From: Isochrysis galbana
Lineage: Eukaryota > Haptophyta > Isochrysidales > Isochrysidaceae
Assembly: GCA_018136815.1 (NCBI GenBank)
Contig: CM030937.1
Location: 5,226,632 to 5,290,631 of the forward strand
Length of the DNA stretch: 64,000 nucleotides
Reading direction: 5' to 3'
This document shows positions 61,273 to 64,000 of this stretch, one piece after another. A program made the position numbers and the translations under genes. Under the pieces are notes generated by a model. The model searched no databases. It was not told the DNA's origin and saw only the letters and a program-made list of their open reading frames with translations. Numbering within the stretch: the first letter of the stretch is position 1; each line of letters opens with the position of its first letter.

Positions 61273-61680
61273 TTAGGCTTCCATCAGGCTTGTCCGGCTG
61301 CTCAGCGCCTGCAAACAGCGCACGTCGCTCCTGCGCACGTGGGACGAAGAGAGCATGAACACATGGAGAGCGAGAGCAGTGTGAACTTCAACGGCTCCGC
61401 CCACCTCAGTGCTCAATCCGACGAGGAGCTCCGAGTTCTCCACAGAGGGCTCTGTCGGGTCGCGTGCAATCTCGAGCTGTACGCGAGAGAGGACGCCGCG
61501 ATGCGAGACGAGCCGCTCCTGGCGAGCGAGAGGGGCTTGTCGCCAGTGCTTCGGCTCTGCGAGCCGCCGGCGCTTCTCGACCACCCGATCATTCATCCGG
61601 CTGTTGCACAGCTCCTGCTCGGCGAAGAAGTGGTTGTCCGACATCTCCGTCTCTCTGTTGAGGACTCCCCACTTGTACAA
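61273..61680 (-). CDS. uncharacterised ORF, strand uncertain
   Basis: A 135-codon minus-strand frame (MSDNHFFAEQELCNSRMNDR, REQERLVS-like basic helix, ENSELLVGLSTEVGGAVEVH). The plus strand is open for 150 codons over the same DNA with comparable composition (LRVLHRGLCRVACNLELYAR). Only one can be real; neither shows a known motif. Confidence 0.3.
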   Translation of the reverse strand: MYKWGVLNRETEMSDNHFFAEQELCNSRMNDRVVEKRRRLAEPKHWRQAPLARQERLVSHRGVLSRVQLEIARDPTEPSVENSELLVGLSTEVGGAVEVHTALALHVFMLSSSHVRRSDVRCLQALSSRTSLMEA

Positions 61681-61716
61681 GCTACAGCTTCTCCTTACAC
61701 TACTCTAGTAGAGTAG

Positions 61717-62084
61717 AGTACTACCTCCTTTCCAAATAAACTAAGATGTGAGAGAGCCCTCAGCCCTCGGCTTCGGTGCGTATACGTATACCGTTAGACC
61801 TTATAGCGTCGTAGGACATCTTGTTAGCTAGCATTCCTAGCCACATACACTGGACGAGCCATGCGCCAACCGCACACACCCCCATCGCGGGGTAGGGCCT
61901 CCGTTGCCGTTGCCGTCGAAGGGCTACGGTCCCGCAGCACTAGCACTAAGACTAAGAACTAAGGTTATTTATACTAACATACTAACACAACAATAAAACT
62001 CTGACGCTCTGAACTCCCCCATCGCCAAAGGCGAAATTCTGATTCTCCCAATCGTTGCCATTCCCGAGAATTAATTAAATTATT
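61717..62084. other. intergenic, nothing recognised
   Basis: AT-rich toward 62080 (aattaattaaattattaatg), leading into repeat D. Confidence 0.35.
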
Positions 62085-62195
62085 AATGATATATCCTAGC
62101 CAACCCCACTAGCTATTCGGACATCGGACACAACTTTTCAGTCCCGGCGGAATCCCGCCATGCCTGACGAGCCAGGTGTCCGAGCGGTACCGGGG
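62085..62195 (+). repeat. repeat family D, copy 3 (partial)
   Basis: atatatcctagccaacccca, ggacacaacttttcagtccc, catgcctgacgagccaggtg. Confidence 0.7.
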
Positions 62196-62198
62196 GGG

Positions 62199-62280
62199 AT
62201 AATAATAAACAACTGAGTATTAGTGCCGCTACTGCCACTAGCCATGCACCAACACGACAAGCCACGACACACATGACCGC
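62199..62280 (+). repeat. repeat family B, copy 3 (diverged)
   Basis: ataataataaacaactgagt then attagtgccgctactgccac, directly after repeat D. Confidence 0.6.
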
Positions 62281-63542
62281 ATTACGCATTATAAAACTAG
62301 GCACAGCAAATCTACTTTCTACTTCTACTATGCATCACCTGATTATAACTCCCCCCTAGGCCCTAGGCCTAGGCCAGGATATCCCGGATATCTATTTGGA
62401 TATTTGGGCAGCATTGCCGGAAATGGATGTCTTTTGGATATGTCTAGGATATTTGGGCGTGTGTTGAGGCGGTGGCGCCCAAAAAAAAACTCTTTTGTCC
62501 GTTACTTCGGCTTCGGAGATCGGAGAGCAAGCTGCGAGCTGCGAGTGAGGCAGTTGGAGGGGGGTGACGAGGGCTCTCAGCTGCCAGAATGCCACAAGGT
62601 GGGCTTGCACTGCTTGCCCCTGCCCGCGTGTCGCCCTACCACTGCACAATCACCCTGATGCCGCTCGTGTGACGGATCGAGCATGGCGGCCGGTCGGCGC
62701 GCGCTCCATCGCTGAAACTATAACAATAGTTTTTAGTGCAATGGCATTGGAGGCAGAGGGCGTTGAACACGAATCGCATGGCTCATATGAAAGCACAAGA
62801 TGGCATCTACTATGTGCCCCGTGCACAAGCACACACGTAACACCTGGCCGACATAAAGTGAAAATGCTGGCCTCACACCTTTCACCACCGTGCACCAATG
62901 ACTACACTGTCGCGAAGGATAAGCATGGTCCCACGCTTCTACACACGGATGGAGAGGATAGGAGAGAAAGTCCCACAACAAAGCAAGAGAAGGTGTACGT
63001 CATCGGAAAGCACATCCTTCACAGGGCGCCTGTCCCTCGGAGATCAAAAGAGTGAAGGAGCAGCCAGAGCACATTGAGACGAGAGAGATCTGATCAACCG
63101 TCTGTTCGGACACAAGAAATCCAGGAAAATGTGGCGAAGCGCGCGAAATGGATTCCAAGGGATCTACTCTCGGAGCACGTCGACCTTCCAAGGCGAGCAC
63201 CGCTAAATGCACTGTATGGTGTGCTTCGTTGGAATGCGCATTCCATCTGCAGCACACACATGTGTGCACGTCGCTCGTCCGACAAGTCTCGAGCGTGCTC
63301 AATCGCTCATAGGCATTGGTTGACTCATCGCCGCTGCATTTGAATAAGCGCATGAGTGACGATCCATCGGAAACGATGCTTGCCGGACATCGCGCCCAAT
63401 TCCTGTGTTGTCTGCAAAGAATTGCAGAGCCTCCTCTCCCTGCGATTCGTGCAAGGGTTGGTTGGTCAGAGTCAGCGGTACGAATGTCGACATAAAATCC
63501 TGGGCGAAAGTTTAGCGATGAGAGGCGAAGTCTACCTGCAGA
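62281..63542. other. intergenic; ggatattt repeats at 62375-62460
   Basis: ggatatcccggatatctatt, ggatatttgggc (twice) and ttggatatgtctaggatatt echo the aaatatcca repeats at 26120-26215. A 163-codon plus-strand frame at 62564-63055 has no recognisable feature and is not called. Confidence 0.4.
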
Positions 63543-64000
63543 TCAATCGAAGATAAATGGGAAGATGGTATCGCCTGATCCATAGAGTAGGAACCTGCCC
63601 AATGGAGCAATACCAGCCTCGAGTGCATCAAGGTGCGCCTGCAGCCCATCGATGCTCGTACTACCGCTCCGGGACCCCGTGCCGTTCCCGTTGCCATGAA
63701 AGCCCATCATCGGGCCACTCGGATTCACCGGAGGCATCGGCCCTGGTCGCTCAACGTAGGGATGCTGAGCCGGTTGCGGCATGATTGGTGTGAGTGGCGG
63801 CAATGAGGAGATATACGACACCGACTCGGGGGCAAGGATCCCGCGAAGCATTAGCTTCATTAAAATGGTTCGAAGCTGAACAGCATGCGTCGATTTTGCC
63901 TGAAAACGGCCAATGACGGAGAGCGGGGATCGGCGCCGCGCGCATTCGTGGTGGGGCGAGTTGGGGCTGGCTCTGCATAGACACGAACTTGAGGTTTGGC
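63543..64000 (-). CDS. partial uncharacterised Pro/Gly-rich protein, 5' end outside window
   Basis: The minus-strand frame is open from the window edge to the stop at 63543-63545. Readable part: GRFQAKSTHAVQLRTILMKL, MLRGILAPESVSYISSLPPL, TPIMPQPAQHPYVERPGPMP, GFHGNGNGTGSRSG, ending LLYGSGDTIFPFIFD. It looks natural from about 63910 downward; codons nearer the edge may be intron. Family unknown. Confidence 0.4.
   Translation of the reverse strand, partial: QTSSSCLCRASPNSPHHECARRRSPLSVIGRFQAKSTHAVQLRTILMKLMLRGILAPESVSYISSLPPLTPIMPQPAQHPYVERPGPMPPVNPSGPMMGFHGNGNGTGSRSGSTSIDGLQAHLDALEAGIAPLGRFLLYGSGDTIFPFIFD

Noticed and set aside
1..64000. Bacterial origin or operons
   Set aside because: Phase-consistent GT-AG introns, EF-3, TFIIA, LTR elements and thylakoid targeting signals show nuclear eukaryotic DNA.

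Overview
The window reads as nuclear DNA of a unicellular eukaryotic alga with a red-lineage secondary plastid. A haptophyte is my best guess, with pelagophyte-like stramenopiles as the alternative. Reasons: GC-rich genes with few short introns (GT-AG, one probable GC-AG); a complete EF-3 translation factor (fungi and some algae); a protein with a signal peptide plus a twin-arginine thylakoid signal and no Phe at the presumed presequence cleavage site; a front-end fatty acid desaturase; a plant/bacterial-style hybrid histidine kinase; and transposon wreckage between genes. No rRNA or tRNA gene was recognised.

Layout. 1-3000: remains of retroelements (gag-like ORF, a broken phage-type cytosine methyltransferase, a scrap of Ty3 reverse transcriptase). 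5475-8695: five-exon membrane-bound hybrid histidine kinase. 10.6-11.2 kb: leucine-rich-repeat fragment. 12.1-13.4 kb: a secreted Cys-rich protein and a doubtful neighbour (minus strand). 14.3-15.7 kb: hAT-like debris and a non-autonomous element carrying a captured piece of the EF-3 gene. 16772-20058: EF-3. 22749-24998 (minus): a one-exon fusion of a triose-phosphate/nucleotide-sugar transporter with a polysaccharide pyruvyl transferase. 25.2-27.4 kb: TA-flanked inverted-repeat elements around a perfect 89-bp-arm palindrome. 28399-30591: gamma-glutamyl phosphate reductase with a C-terminal membrane anchor. 32-33.7 kb: coiled-coil protein. 34-35.4 kb: decayed copia and repeats. 36946-38431: a gene joining TFIIA-gamma to the C-terminal (beta) domain of the TFIIA large subunit. 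39.4-42.6 kb: hAT element with ~205-bp tandem repeats. 42960-43565: plastid lumen protein. 45376-47378 (minus) and 48437-50163 (plus): divergent pair, desaturase and an unknown secretory protein. 50607-58110: intact young copia retrotransposon with apparently identical 613-bp LTRs and a CACCA target duplication. 58.9-60.3 kb: Ty3 fragment and half of another LTR element whose other half lies at 44.8 kb. 61-64 kb: repeats and a partial gene at the edge.

The host genes do not form a pathway. They are separate single-copy functions (transcription initiation, translation elongation, proline synthesis, lipid desaturation, Golgi/plastid transport, signalling, photosynthesis), each surrounded by repeats and usually preceded by polypurine or polypyrimidine tracts. 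The most notable points are the TFIIA gamma-beta fusion, the transporter-pyruvyltransferase fusion, the transposon-captured EF-3 fragment, the methyltransferase inside a retroelement, and the split LTR element implying a ~15-kb inversion. Exon joins were chosen by hand from splice motifs and phase; homology calls rest on remembered family motifs, with no database search.
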